In this document: in pieces, positions 20,201 to 28,643 of the stretch
Layout of the letters: each line of letters begins with the position of its first letter
How positions within the stretch are numbered: the first letter of the stretch is position 1
DNA from: Thiomicrorhabdus heinhorstiae
GTDB lineage: Bacteria > Pseudomonadota > Gammaproteobacteria > Thiomicrospirales > Thiomicrospiraceae
Length of the DNA: 64,000 nucleotides
Assembly: GCF_013391765.2 (NCBI RefSeq)
Contig: NZ_JACBGI020000007.1
Coordinates: 1 to 64,000 of the forward strand
Direction: 5' to 3'
Notes under the pieces: model-generated
Databases searched by the model: none
What the model was told of the DNA's origin: nothing
Seen by the model: the letters and a program-made list of their open reading frames with translations, nothing else
Made by a program: the position numbers and the translations under genes

Positions 20201-21613
20201 GCCAACCAGAGCAACCCTGCTCTTGAACCCCTTAAGAACAAGCGTTTTATGGTGGTGGATGACAATGACATCGAACGCGGTGTTGTGGTGCAGATTCTGC
20301 AGAATTGGGGGCTTGAGGTCGAGCAAATCTCCGATCCTCAACAAGCATTGGAAAAACTGGAAAGCGAGCATTTTGATTTTCTGATTCTTGACTGGCAAAT
20401 GCCGAAAATGGATGGCATTGAACTGTTGAAACGTCTTCAGCAGGATATGGGGTTAGATATCCCGCATGTTTTGATGACCACAGCCTTCGGTAGGGAAGAG
20501 CTATTGCTGAATGCAGAGAAGCGCAAGGTGAACGTCGAGAAAGTCCTTGCCAAGCCGTTTACTTCGGGATTGTTATTGGAAAGTCTGTTAAGTGAAGGCG
20601 AGCGTGATTTTGTCGCCGTCGGTCGAGTGTTGCTTGCCGAAGACAATGAATTGAATCAGGTTGTCGCGGTAGAAAACCTGAAACGATTCGGCTTGGATAT
20701 AAAAGTAGTATCTAACGGTTTGGAAGCCGTTAAAGTCGCGCAAAACGAAGAGTTTGACCTGATTTTGATGGATCTGCAAATGCCGGTAATGGATGGCTTC
20801 GAAGCGGCATTGAAAATCCACCGGATGAATAAATCGGTGCCGATTATCGCATTAAGTGCCGCGGTACTGGAGGAAGATAAAAAACGCACTCAGGAATGCG
20901 GTATGGTCGATCACCTTGCCAAACCCCTGGATGTGGATGCTTTGAAAGGGGTCTTGTCTACCTATTTGAAAACGGTAGACGTAGCGCCGATTAAGCATCA
21001 TGCGGAACAGAGCGATATTGTCGAAGAGGAGATAAGCAAAGATTATCTCGACTTATTTTCTTTGACTCAAAGAGTCGGTAGTCGATTGCGGGCTTATGAA
21101 TTGTTGGTCGAGTTTGCCGACAGTTATCGTGGATGGCCGGAGGAAGCCGGCAAGTTCAACACGGAAAACGGCTTTGATAAAGAGTGTTTGAATGCTCTGC
21201 ACACCTTGAAGGGGCTCTGCGGGAACCTATCGCTGCCGAAGGCGTATGAGCTGGTATCGGAGATCTATCAAAACGATGATCAGGAGAAACAGCTTCAGCT
21301 TTGGCCTCAATTTTTGCAGGCATTGGCCGATACTATTAATTTGATTGACGAATCGATTCATATAGAGGTTCCGGTGAATGACCAGGCTTCACAGTGGTCC
21401 TTAGATGAAAAGGTTCGATTTATAAATGTTTTGAAAGACGATTTGATGGCAAACCGTTTTATTGACGACGAGCGTGTAAAAACCGCCCGTAAGATGGTTG
21501 AGGATCAGCTGGATGAAAAGGCTGCAAAAGCTTTCGAGACCGCAATTCAGCAGTTTGAATATCCATCCGCTGTCGAGATGTTGCAGCAGGTCGGGGAGGC
21601 ACTAGATGTCTAA
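17291..21613 (+). CDS. Membrane hybrid histidine kinase: sensor-PAS3-HisKA-HATPase-REC-REC-HPt
   Basis: A 1440-residue phosphorelay kinase. A first membrane helix (about 10-32), a ~270-residue periplasmic sensor region and a second helix (about 305-325) are followed by three PAS domains (about 335-725). HisKA has H748 in SHEIRTPLNG, and the ATPase has GTGLGLVISKQL. Two receivers carry D1034 (LDWQMPKMDG) and D1161 (LMDLQMPVMDG). A C-terminal HPt domain has H1304 (LHTLKGLCGN). All four phosphorelay residues are present. The frame is open from a TTG at 17285, but the ATG at 17291 is preferred. The 3' end overlaps the following diguanylate cyclase by 8 bases, so that protein is the probable output. 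The ligand is unknown. Confidence 0.92.
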   Translation: MRRFFSPKLSIVSLVFIAFSFSIILSVFIVDTLLFSDRSKSAALDEGKHELLLHESVFQQFFTESSNSLKALQNSASFHRYLNGQSSDIKSVFLALINSNSQMMQLRYIDKNGVERLRTERLRFPGETPAWIDGADLQNKAHRYYFSESKNRPLNKVWFSELDLNIEHGEVEVPFRPTVRAMLPLEKNGQFDGILIINYFAQFLLDSLKDAWVFEHTLVDSKGYTLVYDKDMSKNWGRYLEPKFNFQEAFPDNWKAVLENSFFRGEDFVAKRFDLPMSDPLTLILKIKPSYLEEVKASREKEFLLDSLIVFVLALIASVFVDRLFKQLQTKVFGFDRQIRMASKAAKLGFWELDLKENVFTFDDTYYELLGATAEQMGGNKQSFESFLSTVPEDQQNFIIGLRREMEKNHENYSKQVENDSILPDGSVMTVLASYTVIYQNGEPLYCYGVSHDITDVKKKDKEILSYNRQMQTAAEAANLGFWRFDIETLNFAVDESWLKMMKFDLAESNGVYSWDELLEHFLPPSEHRLIEAKLSEIFLKHHQFQDSFELRMIDNEGQVRYFNDYYLVRYNDQGLPTEVLGVSQDITLDKKTHEEILASRRQLSDAQKIAKMGSWYLDLENGELQWSDEIYRIFELDPQDFSPSYEAFLQKIHPDDRESVNKTFKESLQNKTFYQIEHRLLMNDGRIKYVLERGNNLFNEHGEPVESQGTVQDITEAKLMQQSLVEAKEKAEEANKAKGLFLANMSHEIRTPLNGIIGLTRLTLDTNLSPVQKDYLLKSQKASKALLTIINDILDYSKIESGKFELEKVPFEINEVLSNASDLFSYRAQEKKLYFIFHIDSDIPHILVGDPLRLSQIVNNLVGNAIKFTENGGIEVQIHLLEKTDSQLSLEFVVKDTGIGMTASQVENLFQPFVQADSSNTRKYGGTGLGLVISKQLIESMGGSISVNSRYGEGSEFRFTIDVGYDSAAANQSNPALEPLKNKRFMVVDDNDIERGVVVQILQNWGLEVEQISDPQQALEKLESEHFDFLILDWQMPKMDGIELLKRLQQDMGLDIPHVLMTTAFGREELLLNAEKRKVNVEKVLAKPFTSGLLLESLLSEGERDFVAVGRVLLAEDNELNQVVAVENLKRFGLDIKVVSNGLEAVKVAQNEEFDLILMDLQMPVMDGFEAALKIHRMNKSVPIIALSAAVLEEDKKRTQECGMVDHLAKPLDVDALKGVLSTYLKTVDVAPIKHHAEQSDIVEEEISKDYLDLFSLTQRVGSRLRAYELLVEFADSYRGWPEEAGKFNTENGFDKECLNALHTLKGLCGNLSLPKAYELVSEIYQNDDQEKQLQLWPQFLQALADTINLIDESIHIEVPVNDQASQWSLDEKVRFINVLKDDLMANRFIDDERVKTARKMVEDQLDEKAAKAFETAIQQFEYPSAVEMLQQVGEALDV

Positions 21614-22859
21614 ATCTCTGGTTCTGGTGGTTGATGACGAGCCGATTAACCTCCGAATGGTTAGTACGATTTTGCAAGATCGTTATGAAATTCTAGTCGC
21701 TAAAAACGGCCATTCCGCTCTGGAAATTGTCGAGCATCAGAAACCCGATCTGATTCTGCTGGATATCGTTATGCCGGATATGGATGGTTTTGAAGTCATT
21801 CGCGCCCTTCGTAAAAAAACTGTCTCAGCCGAAATTCCGGTAATCTTTTTGACGTCAAAAACCGACCAGGCGGCGATTGTCGAAAGTTTCCGATTGGGTG
21901 GTGTCGACTACATTACCAAGCCGTTTTATCAGGAAGAGTTGAATGTGCGGGTGGATAATCAGGTTCGTATGCACCGTTTGCAGAGCAATCTTAATGTCGA
22001 ATTGAAACGCAGCCACAGGAACTTCCAGATTATGGACCGGCACATTGCGTTTATCTTTATCGACTTTACCGCAAGCATTACCTTTGCCAGTTCGTTTTTT
22101 TGCCAGAATTTCGGGTGTTCGGTCAAAGATGTGGTCGGTAAAAAGGTCAATGTACTGAAATCGAATTTGACGCCGCAAAACCTCTATAAAGAGTTGTGGA
22201 ATACGATTTCTCAGGAGAAGGACTATCACTGTGAAATCGAAGATCGCAACTTTCAAGGCGGAACCAACTGGTATTCGGTCAATATTACGCCCAATTACGA
22301 TGAGTACGACAACTGGATCGGTTATATCGCCTTTTACAAAAACATCGACGATCAGATTCAATTGAAGGCGTTATCGGAAACGGATAAACTGACCGGAATT
22401 AACAATCGCGCCAAACTGGATAAAGAACTCAGCCGGGAACTTGACCGTTCCGAACGTTATGACTCGCCCTTGTCGATTATTATGCTTGATCTCGACTACT
22501 TCAAAGACGTTAACGATCATTTCGGGCACGAAATCGGCGATCAGGTGATCCAGGCAATCGCGCATATTCTGTACAACAATGTTCGCAAGGTGGATATCGT
22601 CGGGCGTTGGGGCGGCGAAGAGTTTTTAATTATTTGTCCGCAAACCGATCAGGAGGGTGCGCAGACTCTGGCGGAAAACCTGCGAAGTAAAATCGAAGTG
22701 TTCGATTTTCCCGAAGTCGGGCAAAGAACTTCCAGCTTTGGCGTGGCGCAGTTTCAGAAAGAGGAAGATCGGGTTACGTTCTTCCGTCGTGCCGATCAGG
22801 CCTTGTACAAAGCTAAACGCGAAGGGCGCAACCGAGTCTGTATTGCGATGCCAGAGTGA
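21606..22859 (+). CDS. Response regulator REC-PAS-GGDEF diguanylate cyclase
   Basis: This 417-residue protein should make cyclic di-GMP when phosphorylated. An N-terminal receiver (LVVDDEPINLRM, phospho-acceptor in LLDIVMPDMDG) is followed by a PAS-like domain at about 135-255 and a GGDEF domain with an intact active site, GRWGGEEF near residue 337. It starts inside the end of the hybrid kinase gene, giving a two-gene signalling operon. msrA converges 8 bases downstream. No inhibitory RxxD is obvious directly before the active site. Confidence 0.92.
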   Translation: MSKSLVLVVDDEPINLRMVSTILQDRYEILVAKNGHSALEIVEHQKPDLILLDIVMPDMDGFEVIRALRKKTVSAEIPVIFLTSKTDQAAIVESFRLGGVDYITKPFYQEELNVRVDNQVRMHRLQSNLNVELKRSHRNFQIMDRHIAFIFIDFTASITFASSFFCQNFGCSVKDVVGKKVNVLKSNLTPQNLYKELWNTISQEKDYHCEIEDRNFQGGTNWYSVNITPNYDEYDNWIGYIAFYKNIDDQIQLKALSETDKLTGINNRAKLDKELSRELDRSERYDSPLSIIMLDLDYFKDVNDHFGHEIGDQVIQAIAHILYNNVRKVDIVGRWGGEEFLIICPQTDQEGAQTLAENLRSKIEVFDFPEVGQRTSSFGVAQFQKEEDRVTFFRRADQALYKAKREGRNRVCIAMPE

Positions 22860-22867
22860 GTGTTGCG

Positions 22868-23443
22868 CTAGTCATTAAGTTGTGCGGCACATTCGCTTAG
22901 CGGAAAAGCGATACCGGTTCCGCCCAGGCCGCAATAGCCATGCGGGTGTTTTTGCAGATAGTCCTGATGATACTCTTCGGCGCGGTTGTAGTGACGAAGC
23001 GGAGCTATTTCAGTGGTGATTGCCGGCCAGCCTGCGGTATGCAAAACTTTCTGGTAACAAGCCTTGCTGTGCTCGGCCAAATGTTTTTGCGGCTCGCTGT
23101 GGTAGTAGATTGCGCTGCGATAGTTTGAGCCGACATCATTGCCTTGCCGGTCGCCTTGAGTGGGGTTATGATTTTCCCAGAATTTCGCTAATATTTCGAT
23201 CAGGGAGACTTTTTCCGGATCGAAAGTAACTTTGATAACTTCGGCATGGTTGCGTTTTTCCGCCAGGCCGGTTCTTAAATGTTTCTCCAGATCGAGCACC
23301 TGATGGTAGTCGGTGTGCAGGTCGTCGCCTCCGGCATAACCGCTTTCGACGTCGATCACGCCTTCAATGGCGGCCATACGTTTCTCGGCTCCCCAGAAAC
23401 AGCCCATTCCCAAAACGATTGAGTCGTAAGTGTGCGAGTCCAT
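22868..23443 (-). CDS. msrA: Peptide-methionine (S)-S-oxide reductase
   Basis: MsrA repairs oxidised methionine (S-sulfoxide) in proteins. The catalytic motif GCFWGAE has the nucleophile C15. Other family segments include SGYAGG, EVIKVTFDP and FWENHNPTQGDRQGNDVG. The 191 residues are a usual length. SD AAGGAG lies close before the ATG on the minus strand. It is divergent from the photolyase gene, another damage-repair function, across a 59-base gap. Confidence 0.95.
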   Translation of the reverse strand: MDSHTYDSIVLGMGCFWGAEKRMAAIEGVIDVESGYAGGDDLHTDYHQVLDLEKHLRTGLAEKRNHAEVIKVTFDPEKVSLIEILAKFWENHNPTQGDRQGNDVGSNYRSAIYYHSEPQKHLAEHSKACYQKVLHTAGWPAITTEIAPLRHYNRAEEYHQDYLQKHPHGYCGLGGTGIAFPLSECAAQLND

Positions 23444-23502
23444 GATCGTCTCCTTTGCGTTATCGGCGGGGCGATACTCATCATAACAAAAGGAACCCGA
23501 AG

Positions 23503-24948
23503 ATGATAACTGCTTTGGTATGGATTCAAAGAGAGTTTCGTATCGATTACCTGCCGGCTTTGCAAAGCGCTTTGGCTCAGGCGGATAGAGTTATCGTCGC
23601 TTATTTTCACGATCCGGTTTATTCCCAAGGCGAGGCTGCCAGTGTCTGGTTGGCGCAGGCGATAGAGTCGCTGCAACGGGACTTAACGAAACGTCGTGGA
23701 TCGGCTTGTCTATGGATTTTGGAAGGGGATTTCGAAAGCCATTTTCGCAGCTTGCTTCAGGAATATTCCGTGCATAAGGTGCATTACTCTTTTCAGGTCG
23801 GGCATCCGTTCTTTGAAATGCAGCAAAAAGCGCAAAGAGTCTGCGAAACTCTGGAAGTCGGGCTGGAACCGCATTTTTCCGAGTTCTGGTTCGAGCCGGG
23901 GGAAGTTCTAAATAAGAAGGGCGAACCCTATGCGGTATTTACTCCTTTTTACCGAAACCTGCAGACCCGGTTGGACGAGTTGGTTCCGCTGGAAAAAACG
24001 CGCACCGATCTGAAGAAGCTATTGCCGGTTGCCAGCGATGATTGGACCGCTTGCGAATCCTTAAACCGATTGAGTCGGCAGCCGTGGGCGATCGAAATGA
24101 TGGCTAATTGGGAGGTTGGGGAAAGTGCCGCCTGGCAGAAGTTTCTCTCCTTTGTCGATGGCAAGCTGCAGGATTACGAAATGCAGCGTGATTTCCCTGC
24201 ACAGGATGCGACAAGCGCTTTGTCGGTGTATTTGAATTTCGGTCACTTGCCGAGTCGGATGCTGGTTTTTGAATTCCGGGCGATCTCGCAGGATAATGAT
24301 CTGCAAGCGCTGCTGAGCTGGCAGCGCCAATTGGCCTGGCGGGAGTTTGCCCGCTTGCTGTTGTGGTTTTTTCCTTATACCGAAGAAATGCCGTTCCAGA
24401 GGCGTTTTGTCGACTTTGCATGGGAAGGTGTTGATCAGCGTACGCATATCTGGCAGAGAGGACGGACCGGTATCCCCATCGTCGATGCCGGAATGCGGGA
24501 GTTATGGCATTCCGGTTATATGCACAACCGGGTGCGCATGGTGGTGGCGTCGTTTTTGACGAAAAATCTCAACCAGCACTGGCTGATCGGCAAGCAGTGG
24601 TTTGACGATACCCTGCTGGATGCCGACCCGGCCAATAATGCCATGGGCTGGCAGTGGGTTGCAGGCTGCGGAGTGGATGCCGCTCCCTATTACCGTCTTT
24701 TCAACCCTCTGCGCCAGAGCCAGCAATTTGATCCGGATGGCGATTATATCCGCCGTTGGGTTCCGGAGCTGGCCGCACTGCCGAATTCGGCGATTCACGC
24801 GCCTTGGCAATATCCGGAAGAGTGTCGAGCCGTGGGAGTTGAATTGGGTAAAGACTATCCGTTACCGGTGGTCGATCTGGAAAAAAGCCGGTTGCGCCAT
24901 CTTGAACGGGTCGAGTCTTTGAAATCGGTCGGATTGGAAGGAATTTAG
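23503..24948 (+). CDS. phrB: Deoxyribodipyrimidine photolyase
   Basis: A class I cyclobutane-pyrimidine-dimer photolyase/cryptochrome protein of 481 residues that uses light to split UV dimers. The N-terminal antenna-binding Rossmann part (TALVWIQREFRIDYLPAL) precedes the FAD-binding helical domain. That domain has TGIPIVDAGMRELWHSG near residue 323, MHNRVRM, FDDTLLDADPANNAMGWQW and FNPLRQSQQFD. The frame is open from 23455, but AAGGA before the ATG at 23503 marks the start. The stop overlaps the convergent sensor-kinase stop by 4 bases. Confidence 0.94.
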   Translation: MITALVWIQREFRIDYLPALQSALAQADRVIVAYFHDPVYSQGEAASVWLAQAIESLQRDLTKRRGSACLWILEGDFESHFRSLLQEYSVHKVHYSFQVGHPFFEMQQKAQRVCETLEVGLEPHFSEFWFEPGEVLNKKGEPYAVFTPFYRNLQTRLDELVPLEKTRTDLKKLLPVASDDWTACESLNRLSRQPWAIEMMANWEVGESAAWQKFLSFVDGKLQDYEMQRDFPAQDATSALSVYLNFGHLPSRMLVFEFRAISQDNDLQALLSWQRQLAWREFARLLLWFFPYTEEMPFQRRFVDFAWEGVDQRTHIWQRGRTGIPIVDAGMRELWHSGYMHNRVRMVVASFLTKNLNQHWLIGKQWFDDTLLDADPANNAMGWQWVAGCGVDAAPYYRLFNPLRQSQQFDPDGDYIRRWVPELAALPNSAIHAPWQYPEECRAVGVELGKDYPLPVVDLEKSRLRHLERVESLKSVGLEGI

Positions 24949-26318
24949 GTCGAGAGTTTTTCAAACAGCAGGCAGATTTTTAATCCGCCCAGATCGCTGT
25001 CCAGAACTTCGATGTCGACTTGATGAGCCAGAAGTATTTTGGCAACGATCGTTAAGCCCAGACCGCAGCCGTCGGCTCTCTGGCGATGGTGTTCCTGGCG
25101 GTAAAAGCGTTTGAAAATCTGCGGTTTTTTGTCGTCAGGTACGCCGTCACCGCTATCTTCGATACAGCAGTAAATGTGTTTTTCCTGTGATTGGAGTTTG
25201 ATATGGATCTGTCCGCCGTTGGGTGTGTACTGAACGGCATTGTGCAGCAGGTTGACGAAGACTTGCAACAGACCGACTTCGTTACCTAAGACCCGGTCGT
25301 ATTGCTCGGCGCCTTCAACTTCCAGATCGATTTTTTTATAGCTGATCAAAGGATAGAGGGTGTTGATGCTTTGCGTCAGTATGTGTTGCAGTTGCAGCGG
25401 TTTAAAGGCTTCGCGTTGCAGTTCAGGCTGTGCCTTATAGAGATTGAGCATTTGGTCGGCCAGATGCAGAGTCCGTTTGACGGTGTTTTGGATGGCGGTA
25501 ATCTGTGCCAGGTGTTCCGGAGAATTGATGCAGCTCTGTAGTAGATCGATCTGAATTTTCAATGCGGCCAGAGGGGTTCTCAGCTCATGGGCGGCATCCG
25601 AAGTGAAGCTTTTTTCTTCGTGAATGGCGTTTTGGATGCGTTGCATCAGTTGGTTGATTTCATTGATAAACGGCTGAATCTCTTTTGGCGTGTCGTGGCG
25701 TAAAATCGGTTTCAGGTCGTAAGGGTCCTTGCGGGAAATCAGGCGGGTAATACGCTTGAGTGGGGAAAAACCGGCCTGAAAAATAACGAAAACGAATAGC
25801 AGGATCAGCGGGAAGCCGAGCAGTAGCGAAAACAGCAGGTTATGGGTCAGGTTATTAATAATTTCCGAACGGACTTTATGATGTTCGGCGGTGATTAACC
25901 AGTAATGCGGTGCGATTGGTAACATATAGCCGCGCCATAATCCATGCTCAAACTCGATATTGTAGTAGCCCTGTCTAAGCGGGGTGAATTTGTCGATAAG
26001 AGGCGTCGTCGGAGCGAACTGGGAACCGCCGATAATTTTTCCTCTCTGGTTGAGTATCTGAAAAATGATCTTGTCGGTGTAGTCTTCCTGGTTGTGTTCT
26101 TTTGGGACTTGATTGAGTGAATCGAGCAGACTCAAGGGGGCATGTTTGACGACTTCGGAGACCAGATAAGCGTATTGCTTGAGTTCGGCGTCATAGATCT
26201 CTTCCACTTCCTTGCTGACCACATTGTGGTTAAGCAGGGTGATTACGCTGTAGCTCAGGAGCAACACCGTAAAGGTTGCGATCATTAAACGCCGGCTGAG
26301 GGATGGTCCCAGACTCAT
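24945..26318 (-). CDS. Two-component sensor histidine kinase (QseC/PmrB-like)
   Basis: A 457-residue inner-membrane kinase. A first membrane helix lies at about 10-30 and a periplasmic loop of ~135 residues at about 31-165. A second helix sits near 166-190 (LLFSLLLGFPLILLFVFVIF) and a HAMP-like linker follows. The phosphoacceptor is H244 in AAHELRTPLAAL, and the ATPase domain has NLLHNAVQYTPNGG and GCGLGLTIVAKIL. Its start overlaps the response regulator stop by 4 bases, so the two form a cognate pair. The signal cannot be read from sequence; relatives sense metals, polymyxin or catechol-like signals. Confidence 0.9.
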   Translation of the reverse strand: MSLGPSLSRRLMIATFTVLLLSYSVITLLNHNVVSKEVEEIYDAELKQYAYLVSEVVKHAPLSLLDSLNQVPKEHNQEDYTDKIIFQILNQRGKIIGGSQFAPTTPLIDKFTPLRQGYYNIEFEHGLWRGYMLPIAPHYWLITAEHHKVRSEIINNLTHNLLFSLLLGFPLILLFVFVIFQAGFSPLKRITRLISRKDPYDLKPILRHDTPKEIQPFINEINQLMQRIQNAIHEEKSFTSDAAHELRTPLAALKIQIDLLQSCINSPEHLAQITAIQNTVKRTLHLADQMLNLYKAQPELQREAFKPLQLQHILTQSINTLYPLISYKKIDLEVEGAEQYDRVLGNEVGLLQVFVNLLHNAVQYTPNGGQIHIKLQSQEKHIYCCIEDSGDGVPDDKKPQIFKRFYRQEHHRQRADGCGLGLTIVAKILLAHQVDIEVLDSDLGGLKICLLFEKLST

Positions 26319-26974
26319 TGCGGTTCGACGCGATAGCCGAGTCCGCGGATCGTTTCGATAAAGCGGATCGGGATTTTCTTGCGCAGGTTGTGAATGTGGA
26401 CTTCGATACTGTTGCTACCGATGTCATGCTGCCAGCTATAGAGTTTTTCTTCCAGTTGCTGTTTGGAAACGATACGCCCTTGATGTTCGAGCAGAACTTT
26501 CAACAGGATAAATTCTTTTTTGGTGACTTTGATGTCCTGATTCTGATAGCTCACGCAGTGATGCGACAGGTCGATCTGCAGGCCTTTGTAGCGAATCTCG
26601 TTTACGGTGCGCCCTTCTCGGCGTCGGGAGACGGCTTGAATGCGGCTGACCAGTTCCTGAATGTTAAAGGGTTTGCTTAAATAATCGTCGGCACCGAGGT
26701 CCAGGCCCTGTATCCGGTCTTGTAGGCTGTCCCGCGCAGTCAGGATAATGATCAAAATGTCGTTCCCTGCTTGGCGCAGTTCCTTCAACAGCGTGATGCC
26801 GTCCATTTTGGGAAGGGTCAGATCAAGCAGTAGCAGATCAAAGTTTTCCGTATTAATGGCGGCCAGCGCCTGCTCGGCATTCGTCACCCAGTCCACGGTC
26901 ATGCCGGACTTTTTTAACGATGTTTGCAGAGCGAGTCCGAAATCCGGATCGTCGTCGGTCAGTAAAATTCTCAT
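26315..26974 (-). CDS. OmpR/PhoB-family response regulator
   Basis: A 219-residue DNA-binding response regulator partnered with the kinase that follows it. The receiver has acidic residues D7-D9 and phosphoacceptor D51 (LLLLDLTLPKMDG). The C-terminal winged helix contains VTKKEFILLKVLLEHQGRIV and NSIEVHIHNLRKKI. The region upstream (26975-27200) has an 8-base inverted repeat, CCTCTTGA at 26992-26999 and TCAAGAGG at 27054-27061, flanking the presumed promoter; a link to autoregulation is unproven. Confidence 0.92.
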   Translation of the reverse strand: MRILLTDDDPDFGLALQTSLKKSGMTVDWVTNAEQALAAINTENFDLLLLDLTLPKMDGITLLKELRQAGNDILIIILTARDSLQDRIQGLDLGADDYLSKPFNIQELVSRIQAVSRRREGRTVNEIRYKGLQIDLSHHCVSYQNQDIKVTKKEFILLKVLLEHQGRIVSKQQLEEKLYSWQHDIGSNSIEVHIHNLRKKIPIRFIETIRGLGYRVEPQ

Positions 26975-27200
26975 AATATCTAATTTTCTGTCCTCTTGAC
27001 TGCCATGGCAAGCGTTTTTGATTAGACGCTATGCTCTTTATACTGAGCTGGCTTCAAGAGGGTCGCCGTAATTCCTTAGCCCGCGGTCGGCGATCTTAAG
27101 GGTTTGTAATCAAGTGGTGAACTTTACCATGTCTGAAGCCGAATGGGGTATGCTGAAAAATCAGTATTCGATTTTATGCCAATGGCTTCTAAGGTATTAA

Positions 27201-28544
27201 TTAATTTACAGTTAATAGTTCGCCCCACTGAGTAGTATAGCGCGGAGACATGAGATTGCGTCTCATTTTCCAGGAATTATTTAGCAGGCCGCTGCTGCCG
27301 AGCTGCAGGCTGTTTTGCCCATTGTGGCGGTTGATCCGATCCATCAACTGCATAAGGTTGGTCGATTTTTGTTCAGCGGCAAGGTCTTCCGGAGGCGAGA
27401 ACAGATCGAACTGCTCCGTCCCCCAGGGCTCAATGTCGCTCAAAACCACGCCGGCCTTGGCGTAATCGAAACCGCTTTGCCAGATGGCTCGAAGTGCCTG
27501 GTGAGCGTAACGGCTTAAAACGATGCTGTCGTCGCTCGGCCGAATCCAGACGATACTCTGCTGATTGCGGTAAGTCGGTTTGAAAGAGTGGTCGGCTGTA
27601 CGAATGTGTACGCTTAAACTGGTGCAGCGACATTGTTGGCGGCGTAACTTTTCAGCGGCCTTGCAAACGTGGTAAGTCACCGCCTGGCGCATTTCCTGCA
27701 GGTCCGTGATGTTGCGGCCGAAAGAGCGTGAGGAGATGATCTGTCGCTTATAGGGATGGGCATCGTAAAATGGCAGGCAGGCTTGTCCGTTAAGCTCTTG
27801 TACGGTACGTTCCAGATGTACCGAATACAACCGTCTGACGGTTTTACTGTCGGCATGTTTCAAATCGTAGGCAGTGTGGATGTTCTGTTCATGGAGGCGG
27901 TTGGCCATGCGCTTGCCGACGCCCCAGATCTCACCGACCTCAAGTGTTTTCAGCAAGGCATCGTGTGCTTTTTCGGACAGGTTTCCGAGATTGAAAACAC
28001 CATTGCTGTAGGACAGTTTTTTTGCCAGACGATTAGCGAGTTTCGCTTCGGTCTTGGAACGCCCGAGACCGACTGCAACCGGTAAGCCGAGGTATTGATC
28101 GACGGTCTGCCTCAGTTTTCGGGCGTGTCGTTCCGCGGCTTCGAGAGTGAGATTGCCGAAGTCCAGGAAGCTTTCGTCGATTGAATAGATTGTCTGGCGT
28201 TCGGCGAAGCCGGCGGTAATGCGGTGCATTCGGTGACTCATATCTTCATACAGTTCGTAGTTTGAACTGAAGACGACGGTGTCGTGTTTTTTCAGCAGAC
28301 CGGCAACCTTATAATACGGCTGAAACATCATGCTGTTCGGCATGGCGGCGTGGTAGCCGCCGGCTCCGAGATTACGCTGCTTGAAATAGTGACGGTCGAG
28401 TTGTTTGGCCAGATCGTTGGCGGCGACAATGCAGCCGTCATTGTTGGATAGCACGACGACCGGACGGTGTTTTAGCCATGGTTGAAAGGCGATCTGGCAA
28501 GAGGCGTAAAAAGAGTTGCCGTCGACTAAGGCATAGAGAGGCAT
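27201..28544 (-). CDS. umuC: DNA polymerase V catalytic subunit UmuC
   Basis: A Y-family translesion polymerase of 447 residues that copies past damaged bases in partnership with cleaved UmuD. Active-site segments are visible: ALVDGNSFYASC (first catalytic Asp, D8) and YSIDESFLDF (DE pair). A helix-hairpin-helix follows (LGVGEIWGVGKRMANRL in part) and then the little finger domain. It is divergently arranged with the umuD-like gene across a 99-base gap, not downstream of it as in the enteric umuDC operon. Confidence 0.94.
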   Translation of the reverse strand: MPLYALVDGNSFYASCQIAFQPWLKHRPVVVLSNNDGCIVAANDLAKQLDRHYFKQRNLGAGGYHAAMPNSMMFQPYYKVAGLLKKHDTVVFSSNYELYEDMSHRMHRITAGFAERQTIYSIDESFLDFGNLTLEAAERHARKLRQTVDQYLGLPVAVGLGRSKTEAKLANRLAKKLSYSNGVFNLGNLSEKAHDALLKTLEVGEIWGVGKRMANRLHEQNIHTAYDLKHADSKTVRRLYSVHLERTVQELNGQACLPFYDAHPYKRQIISSRSFGRNITDLQEMRQAVTYHVCKAAEKLRRQQCRCTSLSVHIRTADHSFKPTYRNQQSIVWIRPSDDSIVLSRYAHQALRAIWQSGFDYAKAGVVLSDIEPWGTEQFDLFSPPEDLAAEQKSTNLMQLMDRINRHNGQNSLQLGSSGLLNNSWKMRRNLMSPRYTTQWGELLTVN

Positions 28545-28585
28545 GAGTTTCTCCGCAAGAGGTGGATTCTATTTTTTTGAATTGT

Positions 28586-28615
28586 GTTACATAAATCAAA
28601 AATATGCAATAATAT
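28586..28615 (+). promoter_or_regulatory. Putative umuD promoter
   Basis: GTTACA (28586-28591) and TAATAT (28610-28615) are separated by 18 bases and precede the umuD start by 28 bases. No E. coli-type LexA box (CTG-N10-CAG) is present between umuC and umuD, so SOS control, if any, uses another motif. Confidence 0.4.
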
Positions 28616-28643
28616 TTGCCTGTTTTAAGGGTGGGAGTCGGTG

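Noticed and set aside
23459-23466. TTATCGGC (GCCGATAA on the minus strand) upstream of msrA, a possible FliA -10
   Set aside because: The matching -35 position has only 4/8 consensus bases, and the element is almost on top of the msrA SD; probably chance.
27001-27010. Ten-base palindrome TGCCATGGCA upstream of the response regulator as an operator
   Set aside because: Palindromes of this length are expected dozens of times by chance in 64 kb, and there is no second copy.
28545-28643. LexA/SOS box between umuC and umuD
   Set aside because: No CTG-N10-CAG sequence on either strand; a CTG at 28620-28622 has no CAG at the right distance.
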